In this document: piece by piece, positions 1 to 13,200 of the stretch
Layout of the letters: each line of letters opens with the position of its first letter
Numbering within the stretch: position 1 is the first letter of the stretch
Assembly (NCBI RefSeq): GCF_965638725.1
Contig: NC_134982.1
Coordinates: forward strand, 39,360,799 to 39,424,798
Direction: 5' to 3'
Source: Aptenodytes patagonicus
Lineage: Eukaryota > Chordata > Aves > Sphenisciformes > Spheniscidae
Length of the DNA stretch: 64,000 nucleotides
Position numbers and translations under genes: made by a program
Notes under the pieces: generated by a model
Told to the model about the DNA's origin: nothing
The model's database searches: none
The model's input: the letters and a program-made list of their open reading frames with translations, nothing else

Positions 1-1148
1 CATCTTGTGGTGGCCAAAAGAGACTGCAGTATAAGATGAGTAGTCTGGATAGTACATAATTCAGTATTTCTGAACAGCTAGTAGAGTAATCATTTCTACA
101 GTTTTGGAGGCAGACGTTCATAGAGTCCAGTTCACCAAAACACTTGTCTGAGGATTTTTTTCCCCTTTAGGCACCTGAAAGTCCTTTTGTCTTCTATTAT
201 GTCTATTCACATGCTTAAGCACTTCTGCCAATTTGTGCATTCAGCATATTTTTGAGATTGAAATCAACATCATCATGATGATCCTACAGGTCTTGATTTA
301 GTACAGAACTTAAGCCAATGTTTAAGTGTTTGGGGAAATTGCAATAGGTTTTTGCATAGTTTTTATGGAGCCTTCTCTTTATTGTGTTGTATATGCTCCT
401 TTAATGTCTGTGGAGAGTCACCTTTTGAGTGATATCTGGATTTACAGGATGGACTCTCTTGTATTCTTAGTTTTTTATGCACATCCAAACTACAAGTGTT
501 CCATACCTGAAAAACACAGCTTACGTGCCTGTATTTTTCACTTAAGGCTTAATAACCTGCTAAGGAGCTGTAACTGACAACCTGAACAAGCTGAGATGTA
601 GTTGTTTCACGGTTGGAGACTAAACATTAAAGCAAAGCTGCTTAATATGTTTAGATAACAATTGTTAGAGGCCAGAATCCATATCAACTCCTTTAAGGTA
701 CAGAAGGAACTGTGGTAGGAGGTTACAGGGAGGTTGGGGTCATAGAAAGGAAAAGGATGAGGAATTCTGCTTTAAGTAGTGAATCTAGAAAGTGATGTTT
801 TGCTGTTAGAATCCATTTTAACTAGCAGGCTTCTAAATCTCATTCCCTGCTTGTTGTACCCTTTCCCAACGGAACTTTTCTCTTTGCGTGGACTAGGAAA
901 GATGTCTCAGTATCCGTGGCCATTTGTAGCATCTGCAGCTTGTTTTCCTCACTCAGAATAAAAAATATGACTTCTTTTACTTAATATTTTGTGTATTACA
1001 GTGGGATCCCATATGAAAAGCAGTCAAGTTCACTTATGAAGTAGCCCTCAAGTGAAAGGCTACATTCATTACCTAAGTGTTCTCTGAAGAAATCTCATGA
1101 TGATTTGCCATGTAAGATCCACTTCTGACTTATTTTGTAATTCTGCAG
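1..1148 (+). other. FOCAD: FOCAD intron, no exon seen
   Basis: This AT-rich sequence lies upstream of the first recognised FOCAD exon. I looked for an exon ending in phase 0 with acceptor and donor and found none. A pyrimidine tract with TTTAG near 174 is followed by stops and no donor in a usable frame. Confidence 0.6.
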
Positions 1149-1237
1149 GGGAGGCAGGCAGAGCTGGAGATGCAGTTAAAACATGGAAAAGAGGATCCTG
1201 AAGAGGTGCATTACAAACAATTCACAGCCTGGCTCTG
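1149..1237 (+). CDS. FOCAD: FOCAD coding exon 1 of window
   Basis: Acceptor TTCTGCAG and donor GTAAGG flank 89 nt that open in phase 0 with GRQAELEMQL and end with two bases of a Trp codon. The next exon completes it as W-V-R-D. It encodes window residues 1-30. No further FOCAD exon was recognised upstream of it. Confidence 0.93.
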
Positions 1238-4200
1238 GTAAGGAAGTGCCTGTCTGCTCCTGATCACTTGTAATGGCAAGTGAGGGGGCAGAGGAGGGCA
1301 AGACTTCAATGCCTTTAGTTTTGCAAGTTTAAAGACTGTATGAGCACTAATGAAAAAAAAAAACAAACCACCAGATACAATGATGAAGGCGGAGGGGAGG
1401 AAGGGGTCACGGGAAGAAGGAGACTACTGGGTAATTGTCTGTAAGGATTCCCATATGCATGAGTTCACAGGTACCTTCCCCTCTACAGTGTCTGAAACTT
1501 TGTAGGGTGAGCAACTGGAAGGAGGGAAAAACTGTATTTGTTTTGTATCATGTTAAAGCAGAAGGATTATGGAAAGAGCAAAACTTACTTGCAGAGACTA
1601 AGTGAGCTGTCTTACTGAAAATGGCTTGATAAAAGAAATGTGAGCCATAGTATGATGTATGTTGTAGTGAACTGAGACATACTTCTGTATGGTAAGTTGG
1701 CAACGTTGAGCCTGAGGATGTTGTTTAAAACCAAGCACATGATGCACACTGTGATCCATATCCTCAACTACTTCTGTTTCAATGAGCTGAGCAGTATCTG
1801 TGTCTGTCAGGATTTAGTCATGTATGTGAATGGCCAGGGGGACAAGGTGGGAAGTGGGAGGCTTATGGAGAGAAAGAACTACGTATCCATGGACAGTATA
1901 AATACCTGTTTCTGTGCTTGTTCATAAGTGCATTGGGAACAAAGTATGTACAAATGAAACCAAAATGCCCTTTGCCCATTTCAGTCAAAACAGTGTTACT
2001 AAGTCCCACTCAACAGGAATACGAAATTTGTGTCTGTTGTTTTATTCCAGCTAAGTCTAGATTAGAGGCTTTCATAGTAAGATCCAGAATGATATACTGT
2101 TGTAGAAGAGATTCTTTATGTAGTAGTGGCACAATTTTCTGTTGTTGCTCTGCCCAATCCCTTTCTTGATAGGGTATAAAGAGAAGACATTTTCCAGGTG
2201 AGAAGAATGCCTATAGCGATGCTGCTTTTGTAGATTTCTCCTGAACTGATTTCTGCTCTCTAATTCCTAAATAGTGTTAATGTAAGCTATGTCAAAAATG
2301 AACAGAATTCCTTTTAACAGTAGAGAAATCAAAGCAGTAAGTGAACTGGGAGCCCAGTATTAGCTTTCATGTCTTTTCCTGTTCCCCCTTAATTGTTTGG
2401 TGCTTCAGGGCTCTAATTTCAGTACCCATTAAGCATTTGTGTTGCCCACTGGGTTTAACCTGATTGTGGACAGCTTGATATAAGCTTTAGTGTTAATGCT
2501 TTATTGTATAAGTACTGTGCAATTTTGCATTGGCATTTGCCAAGTTGGTGTAAGTGTTTCTAGTGTAGATGGGTTTGAAACTGTGTGCAAAAACAGTGTG
2601 GTTATGAAGGAAAGCCTGAGTAGGTTTCTTTTAAAGCCTGAGTATAACTCAATCTTATAACATATGGCTCTGTTTTACAAGGCATGCATTTTTTAGTCTG
2701 CTAATTACATGTTTTGGAACTGTGATTGGAGTGTATATGTTTCTGTAGGGTGACAGTCATGGCCAGGATGGTATTGTATGTTGTAGTATAGAGGATCTCT
2801 TTCTTTACCCAAACCTGGCAATATAGAAGATTCACTGCAACTCTGCTTCTATCTTGATACGAATGCAAAACTAAACAAATGCAGACAAGTAGCCTATTAT
2901 AAATCAACTACAATAATGTGTAAGAAATTGTAACTACTCCTATGGCTTTCGTTTAAGTGGATTCAGGTTACTCTACTGTCTAACAGCGTAATTGCCCGTA
3001 GTGGTTTCCAGCATAGTAAGTGTTGGATAAATTGTTGTGGTTGTCCATTGTAAAACATTCTCATTTTATTATGCTAAGACATAGCACAGTAATCTGGAAA
3101 CTTACGTGTAACAGCTCAAAGAACAGATTTATGGCTATTGCATGAACCTGCATTTTACAAAAAGTGGTATGAAGTCAAATAAGAGCCCTTTTATAAAACA
3201 TTGGTAGTGCACATGAGCATGAAGAGCTGTTGGGTGGTACGTAAGCACTTTTACAGTTTTAATGCTTGTGATTAATTTGCGCTAAGTCTTCTGATAGCTA
3301 GATGAGAATTGTTAACCTAGGATGGACATGTGTAAGGCATAAGGGGAAATTAGCTAAGTTTGTGCTATAGTATAATGAACATGGTGTAAATTCTTTCTGT
3401 TTCTGTTGCAGGGTCAGAGATATGTTGACTGATGTCATCAAAGGTGCTTCCAAGTAAGAACTGCTAATTTATTACAGATGAGAATGAGTTCTTTTTTGTG
3501 GCAGAAGGTGTAAAATAATATTTTCTGCAATTGGTTATCTGCCAATTTCAAGATTTCCCATAACTGCTCTTCAGGAAATGAACTCTTCCTCACCTTGTGC
3601 TTTGAGATTTTTACCACTGACTGTGTCTATTAGAAAGGCTGATGCCTAGTGTTTTGAGTAAAGCCTGGGTAGTGCTGTATGCACTATTAGTCTGTTCTTT
3701 TTTTTAACTAGCAGATTGTTTGCCTCAAGTAGCTTCATATATCTAGAAGTTGGCTGGTCTTTAGTGGAATATGGGCTCTTCAAAACTGTCCTACTTTCTG
3801 TTAAGGTGTCTGTCTTGTGCCCAGATGCCCCCAAAGGCAGGAAATTACATGTCTTCAGATTGTGACAGGCTTGTTCATTTGCTATTAGAATTAGCGTGTG
3901 GCTTTCGGGCAGCAATAAGTATCTTAACCTTCTTTCATAGGCTGCTAAAGTGGTTTGACTTTCTCCTTTCGCTCTCCACTGGCACCTACCTTCCTATTAT
4001 GCTTTGCCCTTGGTTAATCTGAAATTGGCCACTTGCACCAGGTTAAGCAAAAGCATCAGAAATACTGAATCCTTATAAGAACAAGTACTTAGAAAATCTT
4101 AAACCATAAAGATGTCATCAGTGAAAGAATTACAGTGAAATCTCACAGACTGTTTCAACATTGGTATTCTTGTAAATGTATAAAAGACTAGTTTGAAATA

Positions 4201-7200
4201 CTTTTGCGAGTTGAGAGTTCTGGAGATTTTGATTAAGACTTTCCATGAAGGTTTGAACTTTTTCCTTTTTTAACTTATTGTTCAGATATTTAAAATATTC
4301 CCAGCTGTTCCATTTCCTTGCATGTCAGTCCATCTTGAAGGAGTCAGTTAAAGAGGGATGAAATTCGAAGATCTGTTTGATATTTTAGCTACTCAATAAA
4401 TATCTGTGTTAAGGTAAGGTAGTAGAAAGAGATAAATAAAGGAGGAACAAAATAATAAATTTTAAATATGTCATGTTCTGTGTCTCCAAATTAAAGTTAT
4501 TACGTTAGTTATAGAAGTTCATTAGCAAAACTAGTTGAGGTAGAAGCATTGCCTAATTTGGGAGTGAGTGATGAATTTTCTTTAAGTAACAGCAGAAGGA
4601 TTTCCTGTGCATAGATCATGTCTCTAGAACTTCTTGTGTTTAATGACTTTCTTTTAAGAAAATACTGGGGTTTTTCCCCATGTTTTCAATAAAGAGTAAG
4701 ACAGTGCTCTTTTTCCTCCTGGGGCTTGTTAGGATGATATTTTTAACCTTCATTAAATTTAAAGCATCCAGCTTTAATGAGTGTGCGGATCTAGAAGTTT
4801 CTAAATGTGTTCGAGGTAAACCATGAAATGTAACTTTTTAGAAGTTAATGATCAACAACAACAAAGGTTCTATACATAGATTAGGAAATTATTTAAGACA
4901 AGAGATATGGGGAGATTTGAAAGAACTCAGTTGTAGTTGTACCTAGTTGTAATTATTCATAGGTGTCTCTTATCTGAAAGGAAATAGGTTCAGTGTTTCA
5001 AACAGGAGAGGTCAATGACATTCCACTAAGACCTGTGTGTCTTATTTTAAAAAGCAAACCAGAAATCCAGAAAATACTTTTATTGTAAAAATGAGATCTT
5101 TGGATCTGGAACAAATGCCTAAATTTGCAGTGTAGGTGTATTTTTACAGCAACAGTTGAGGAAGTTTTTAGAAGTGGAAGACTGATGCAAAAAGTGTAGT
5201 ACACTGTGTACTGGTCTAGTGTAAGACTGTAAGTTGTCTAGTACAGTTGTATTGTTCAGCTGCTATTGTAAAACAACTAAGAGAGTTCCAGCAGGATTAT
5301 ATTGCAATACGTTTTTCTGGGAATGACTGGGATATCGACATCTATCTTTTTATGAAACTGAGCACAGTTATATTCTCTCTCTTATTTGTAGGTGGCATAT
5401 TTTTTTTCTTGAGTTCCTTGAAAGTAAAGGTTTGCACTGTGGTAGAAGTTAGTACTCTTCAATGTCATGGAAAATGACAGGTTTCAATGTTTTCATAGCA
5501 TAGGGGGGTAATTCAAAACTTTTTTTTTAAGCTGCAATTTCAGTGATGGCTGCTCTGCTAAATCTCCTGGACAGATGCTGTTGCAGTGAAGTGGCACCTG
5601 CCTGTCTAGCATTCTCTGTTTGAAGAGCTTTTTGTGTTGTCCTGTGTAGAGGTGGTACTAGTTAAGACCAACTGGTGCATTTCTGTGGGCACTTGTTCTG
5701 CAGGGTGGCAGTCCTCCTTATAGTAGAAGCAAGCTTCTGTTTTTATACAGCTTTGTGTGTGCTAGGCTTTTATATAAAAGACAAAAAAGAAAAAAGACTG
5801 AAACGCTTCTCTCCCCCATTCTTTCTCTAATTCCTGAAGATAAAATGCGATAGACTTTTGCTGAGCTAGAAGATGGCCCAATAAAGTTGCTAGGTGCAAA
5901 GGCCTTCCCTCCTGGACCACCTGTAGCATAACTTTCCTGCATTGAGATACATGTTTTGTTACCTGCATCTCTATTATGCTTCTTAATAGTTTGCCTTTCT
6001 CTGTCCAGAGACAGCCCAGTGGTGAAAGGAAACTCTATTTTTGCCTTAACTGGTCTTGCAGTTGCTGTAGCCAAATACGAAAGCAGCCTTTCCTCAGACA
6101 CTGAAGGGATGCCTGAGGTGAGTCAATGTCGGAAAGAGATTCTCTACTCTTAGTGGAATATAATGGAGCAATGTGACCAGGTGTTTGGGGGGCTTGTAGT
6201 GGATGTGAAACACGTCACATTTTGAAGTTCAAACTTCACCCTGCTCAGTGAATGCCATTTGGTAGCTGCTGTGTGATATATACGAAAGCAGTCAGAGTAT
6301 GTAGGCGCCTTCTCACAAGAAACATAATGACTTGTTATTATTTTGTTGATTTATTTGTTGATTTTGACAGATGAGATAGAGGTCTGGTGGACACCGAAAC
6401 CCAGCCAGCCTCTTTTCTCATCGTTTTTGCTTTCACTGAGCAGTACCTGATCAAAAGTAGTGTCTGAAGGGTCAGCATTGGCAAGTAAATCGTGCTACTT
6501 ACTGTACATAAGAATGACAAAATAATCTCATTCCTGATGGATCATAAGCTGGAACATCAGCTGATAAGCTTCTGTTCAGGTACGTAGGACCTGATTTAAG
6601 AAAAAATAACAATTAATATTTGGGTTTGATTTTTGCAGACTGAACCTGATTTTCTTCCCACAAAACACTGGATTTCTATGGTCACAGAGACCCTCTTTAG
6701 TATTGTGAATAGCCGCTATCACCCTAAAGGTCAAGTCTTCCCATGGTTCTACCAGGTACGTGTTGTGGTGTTAAAGGCAAGAGAATATATCTGTATTTCA
6801 TACCTGGAGTTCTTAGTGTGGAGTTTCCAGGTTCTGTTTGCCCTATAGTAGTTGTAATATAGAAGAATCAAAACTTTTCTTGCTTTTGTTCTTTTTCTTT
6901 CATTGTGTTTTCTGCTTATATTTGGGTTTGCCTTGACTTTTTGTCTTTATTACCGAAATAGTAAAAACCACATGTGAGGATACATGAATGAAGGAAATCT
7001 TAAACACAAAAAACCCCCTTCAAAACCTAGAATATTTAGCATGTATGTACAAAACAAAACCTTCTAATGTGAACAGACTCTCCTCAGACCACACTATCAA
7101 CCTCCTCAGTGATTCTGACACCATTCCTCACGGCTCTGAAATGCGTACTTTCTCAAAATCTAATAGTTATGGAGCCGGTGATTCTTATTTTACAGTACCT

Positions 7201-10200
7201 CTTAAACCCCTGAGGGCCAGTAGAAGTTGTATCATATGTGCTTGCAGTGTGATAACCAACCTGAAATTCTCAAGCCGTGTAAGTATTGGGCAGTTCTTAA
7301 GTAGGACCTGGAGATGGACTGAAAGCTCAGTATAGACCTTAAGGAATAGGTATTGCGAACTCTTGACTATCTGTGGTCAAAATGACCAGGTTGGAGATTA
7401 TTTGTGTCATGGATGCAGAAGGGAACTTGGGTCCTACAAGGCCAAATACTAGCCTGCTAATGTATCATAATGTTTTCTAACCGGAACTTCATTAACTGCA
7501 TTCATGAACTGCGTTTAGTCCAGTAGTGAGATGTTAGCATTAAGAGTTGAAAATTAGTGATGGACCTGAGTCAGCTCTGGCATATGACCCCCGTCATCAC
7601 AGATAGGGGACATAGATCACCAAATCAAATGTAGTGTTAAATAAACGCTAGACTGGTTGGACATAAGGAGATTCAACTACTTGGTTGGCACTAGCAGTTC
7701 TTTCCGAATTGTTCTGTGACTCCTGCCTTTGAAAATAATGCTGTTTAAAAAAGGTGGTTTTGAGATGGAACAATGTGACAATGTTTCATTTCTAAAATCC
7801 ACTCTGTCTAAAAAAAAAAAAACAAAACAAAACTTACGCTTGTAAAATTCTAAGGCACACAATAGAAATCACTGTCTTGCAGAGTGCCTTGCATCCTGAT
7901 GGGATTTTTTTCTTTTCCTTTTCAGAGTTGCATGTGGAAGTTGATAAATATACATTAGGCTATTACTTACAATCAGTCCATTGCTTTATGAGTAGAGGTA
8001 GCTGTGTGGATTTTACCTTTCAAAATGGAAAGGAATTAAAAACCTTTGTAGGGGATTTTTCTTCTAGAAAACATCTCTACTGGTTATCTTGCAAGATCTC
8101 ATGATACTTTGTCATCCTATGTGTGATGCTTTTAAGGTAGTGCTTTTTCCAACTCACTGAATTCTTGGTGTGTTATAATTACAGAAGTACATTAACATCA
8201 TGGCTGGTTTCTGTTTGCCCTTCTGATCACGCCACTAGATATTTTAACAAGGAAGGTGAAAACTAAAATAGACCAATGTATTTATGTGCAGACTAGCTGT
8301 TAAATTCTAGTTGCACCCTGTCTTATCCTTTGTTTACAGTTTCATACTTAACAATCTTATTTACGCTTAGAAATTATATTCTCAGTTACCCTAGTTTTAA
8401 GCTGCTTACAAGGTAAGGTAAATGGAAAAGTTACCATAGGCAATTCCATGAAATACTGTTTATTGCCAGATTGCAACACATCTGTGCTTCTGTTTGCTGT
8501 ATGGGTATTTATTTTAAATTCCTAAAGTGCTGAGTGTTACTACCTGGAAAGGAATTTTATTTCCCTCCCCCAAGAGGAAAAGAAAAAAAAAATCTTTTTT
8601 ATGTTTTTCTAGAAATCCTATTCAGGTGAAAATACTGCTAGTATTATAGCTCGTTCCTGTGCGGCTACTGCTTTGTCTCTCCTGGTGCCAGTTTTCATTG
8701 TATCATGCAAGGAGAAGGTTGAGGAGGTCCTGAATATGCTGACTAACAGGTTACCTGGGAAACCAAATGCTGATGAGTCTCAAGCTGTTCAAATCCACAT
8801 GGGCCTCGGTCTGGGGATGTTCATCTCACGTTTATATGAAGAAAAAGTCAGGTAAGTATTACAATATGTAATGCAGGTGTGCAAATAACTTCCTTCTTTT
8901 TCCTGCATGTGGCCTTAAGTTCTGAGGAATTAAAGTATTTACAAGTCATAGGCAAATGATTCTTGAGGGGCTTTGCAACGTTTCTTAAAAGGTGTCTTTT
9001 ATTACTAATCTTCACCACCCACCCCCACAGTGCTATCCTGGATATTTTGCCATTCTTTCAGGATGAATGATTAATTTTCATAATATCCTAAGGTACATGT
9101 GCAAGGCATTCGGCTAGAAGAGTCACACATATGCTTTTAAAGGGGACTAGCTGCCCTAGGAGATTTAAGTGTAAAAGAATTCACAGTTCTCATCAGTTCT
9201 TTTCTAAGCGGTGTTCTGGACACTGGATAGTGTCCACTTACATCATGTGAGTTACACATATGGGGATGGAGCGACAACAGAAGTAGTGTAATGAGCTGCC
9301 TTTGAGGTGTGCTGTTACAGCTATGTTGGCAGCAAAGAGATGTTCTGAAGTTGGTAGAAAATGCCTCCTTTACAGAAGGCTTGGCCCCAGTTTGCAAATT
9401 TCCAATGATTCCAGAGAAATTAAGACGTAGGTTTGGCTTTATACTCCTCAAACTTCTTGACTACTAGGGTTTCTGTCTGCTTGTATACCCATAATAAATG
9501 TTTAATTGGTGCACAAGCACAGGTATCAAACAGGTTTGGCTGGCAGTTGTTAATTTGCTCAGTGAAGCTAATGTTTCTGACGCACCTGCCTGTGTTAAAA
9601 CACTGTGCAGCATTGCTGTGTTCTAATCTTCGTGTTTTGGTCTCTTGATGCCTTGCTGCCTCTGACTCAGCCACATAATTTGGGCATGGGCTGTCCCTGA
9701 ATGATTAGTCAGTAGTGACAACTGAGCTACACACAAGCATTAAAAGGCTTTTAACGAGAATGATGTTACATCAGCTTGGTATTTTGGACTATCTGAATCT
9801 TTATTTTGGGGTTTTGGGTTTTGTCTTTTTGTTTGGTGAGGGGTGTTGAAATTACTAAATTTATCTAAAAATTTCTTATGGACTATATCAGTTTTACTCT
9901 TCCACTGCCCTGCATAATTTCAAAGATTAATTTCACACATTCTTCCAAGCATTGGCTTGCAACAACAGCAAAACCTGTAAGGATGTAGCTATAGCTAATA
10001 TCAAATCATAGAGTTAGTTTGCATTAAAGGTGTCTTGTTCATTAAGAAGACCGTGTACATGTTTTGTAAGAGGGGACTCCCTATGACATCTTTGGAGTGA
10101 GATGTAAATGCTTCCTTTTTTATCAATAAGTTAGACAAAGAGATGGAGAGAGAGATTTACGGATCTAATATCTTAATGTCATGAATTTTCAGCTTATAAA

Positions 10201-13200
10201 TAGTTACAGGTCTAGCTGAAATCATGTTCTATCAGTATCCTCCTCCTGCTGTCAGGCATGTTTTACAAATCCTGGGTGCTGGGTTTCTTTCTGGGTGTTG
10301 TAGCAATAATGGTTGCCAGTTAAGGTCTGAATACATTTTTATTATTTGTATATGAGTATGTTTATATGAATGTGTCACAAATGACCAGTCATACAGTTAT
10401 TGCTTACAGACTAGTATGAGAACCTGTTACAGCAAGAAAAGAACTCTATTTACTGGCACATTCATTCTTAGCAGGAGGTTTAGTATCCTGTATGATTTAA
10501 AGAGCAGAGCTGCATTTTGGATTTTTTTGTTTCTGTTTTGTTTTGTTTTTCTAGTGATGTACCCGGTCAACAGATGAACTTAGTTCTAATGAAGTCCCTG
10601 GATGCGCTAGAAGACTGTTGTTTTGACACCAGTCTGGAGTACAAGTGAGTTTCCTTCATTGCTGATGATGATACCTTGTTTTATTTTGAGCTCCACCTTT
10701 TTAATTCATGCTTTTATTCCATAATTCTACACAGAAGAGTATAAGGATAGGATAAGGAGACAGCCTGTTCTGAGTACTTCTATAGAATTACCAACTCGTG
10801 CAGGCTGGCAAGGACCTTCAGAGGTCCACATCCCTCCACAAAACAGACTCAGCCATGGTCTTGGACTACATTGCCCAAGGCTCTACTGTCAGGGTTTGAA
10901 ACCCCCAGGACTGGAGACAGCATAACGTCTCTGGGCCCTGCCTCCGCTTTTGGGCTGTCCTTATGTCTGTGTGAATGTCTGATGTTTCAGCTTATGCCTG
11001 CTACCTCTTGGCCTCCCACCATACAAGAGCCCAGCTACATCTCCTCAATCCTTTCCTGTCAGTGCTGGAGATGCTGTTGAGTGCCCCCAAAGCCATCCCT
11101 CTCACAGATGAACCAGCTGTGGCCCCACGGCCTTTGCTCTCAGGGCAAGGGCTCCAGCCTCACTGCCTCAGTAGCCTCCCATGAACTTATTCCAGTTTTG
11201 TCAGTGTCTTTCCTGCATTCAGAGCAGTATTCCAGGTGTGTTGGTGAGTACAGAGTAGAGGGGTGATCCTTCCCCTGGCTCTCATGGCTGTGTCCTGCTC
11301 ATGCTGCCCGTGCACTGCTGGTCCTCATTGCTGCCTGGGTGCGTGTCTGGCCCCCGTTCAGTTTGCTGCCCACCAGTGCCCATGGCTGTTCCCAGGAGCT
11401 GACACCCATCCCCTCTGGTCCCAGCCTGTCTGTTGCCAGGTACAGGACTGTGAGTTGGTGGTTGTTGAATTTCAGGATGTTCCTGCTGGTTTATTCCTCT
11501 GTGTACCATCTCTTCTAAGTGAGTGTGTCCATAAATATATATATATATACAAAATACTTTATATATGAACATATATAAGTGTATGCATATGTGCATATAT
11601 CTAACACACACATACATGCACAGGTTTTTTTCCATACAGTCCCTAATGCAAGGTGAAAAGAAGCAATGACCACCCAACTGCTAATGCCTGCCAACCCACA
11701 AGTAAAAACCTTGGGCATGTATGGAGAACCACACAGTCTTGCTCACAGGCAGTGGGAAGATATCAGCAGTTCTAGGAGCAGGGTTGCTCATCTTACCATT
11801 CATTAATGAAAGATGTTTTTGAAAGTCCTTCCTTGGTGCTCTTGGGTGTTTGCCAAGGTGTTCAATGAAGTCTAGCCGCTTCTGTGTTGGAGCCTGTTAC
11901 TGGAATGTGCATGTGTGTGCAATACAGTGTGAGCTCCGGGAGCAGCTGCCTCACATGGCTTATTTATCTGGGAGAGCCAGGCTGTTCATTTAACAGCTGT
12001 GGATGGCATGTTGAATATTGAGTAAAGCAAATATATTTCATTTAACCACCTGAGGTTATGCTTCAGGTGTCCCAAAGAGAGGAGCAGTCCACCAGCAGGG
12101 CAAGAAATTATTGAAAGGTGTTGCACAATTACTAGCATTGGCAAACCTGGAATAATTGAACAGTAAAACACGTGTCAGTTACCATTAAACAACTAATAGA
12201 ACATAGTAGTATGTGTCTTCCACAGTAGTCATTTCCCTTTTAAATAAGGGAAAGAACTGCAGTATGTTGAGTGCCTCAGTGTGGGTGCGTAGGGTTTTAT
12301 TTGATTTTGAACATTATTCTGCCCAGCTCTTTCCTGTTCAAAGGAAACGGAGCAATAATTGCTGTTTGCCTTTGCCCTCCTCTTCTCCAGTGGACCTTCT
12401 GAAGAGCTGTGATGGGTCACAGTTGCACACCATTGGGCTGTCAACCTGTATAGCCTAGTCAGGATTTGGGTTGCCTCTGGAGTGGCGCAGGGTGAGACAC
12501 ATGGCGCACAGGGGGCTCTATCAGCTGCATCACTTTGTTACACCTGTTGCTGCTTGTTTGTGCAACCTATTACTAGCTGGAGATACGTGCCTCACAGAAG
12601 AGCCAAAGCAGACTTCTCTGGCAGCAAGAGGTTGCCAGGAGAATATGAAACTATGGTAAGCAGGAGAGGGAAGATAGAAGGGTGGGTAGTTTTTCACGCT
12701 GGGTGTAATGGCTACATTTTTTAAACGTTAATGGTAAGTTGGTGTCTAGCGTGAGCACTCTTGGTGAGCAAAGGTGTAATGTAAAGCTGTAAATGTTGCA
12801 GACTTGTCCAAGTTTGGCAGTTGTTCACTTTTAAACTGCTATTCCAAAGCAAGGGCCTTTCCAGCCTTTTCATCCAGTATGATAGGCATGGCCAACAACT
12901 GTGGGATGTAAGCGTTACATTGACCTTTTCATCAGCGTTTCACCTGTGCTAAACCAGCGATTCTCTTTTTCCATTAAAATAGGTTGCAAGTTTTTTGACG
13001 GTAGGTATATTATGCAGTACAGATGCGGAAGGATAGAGTTCCCTTTTTTCTGAATCCCAGCAGTAATCATATCCCCTCCTGCCGCTGCTCTGAGGTTACA
13101 CGGGGCCGGGGGGTCTCCCGGTACAGCCCGTCGCCCTGCGGGGCGCGGGGAGCTCCGCGGGCCGCCGCCGGGCCGGGGCTGTCCGGGCTCATGCTGCCCC

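Noticed and set aside
6988..7335. 115-codon open frame on the plus strand in a FOCAD intron
   Set aside because: It has no protein resemblance. The flanking exons join in phase 0 without it, and it lacks a credible acceptor-donor pair.
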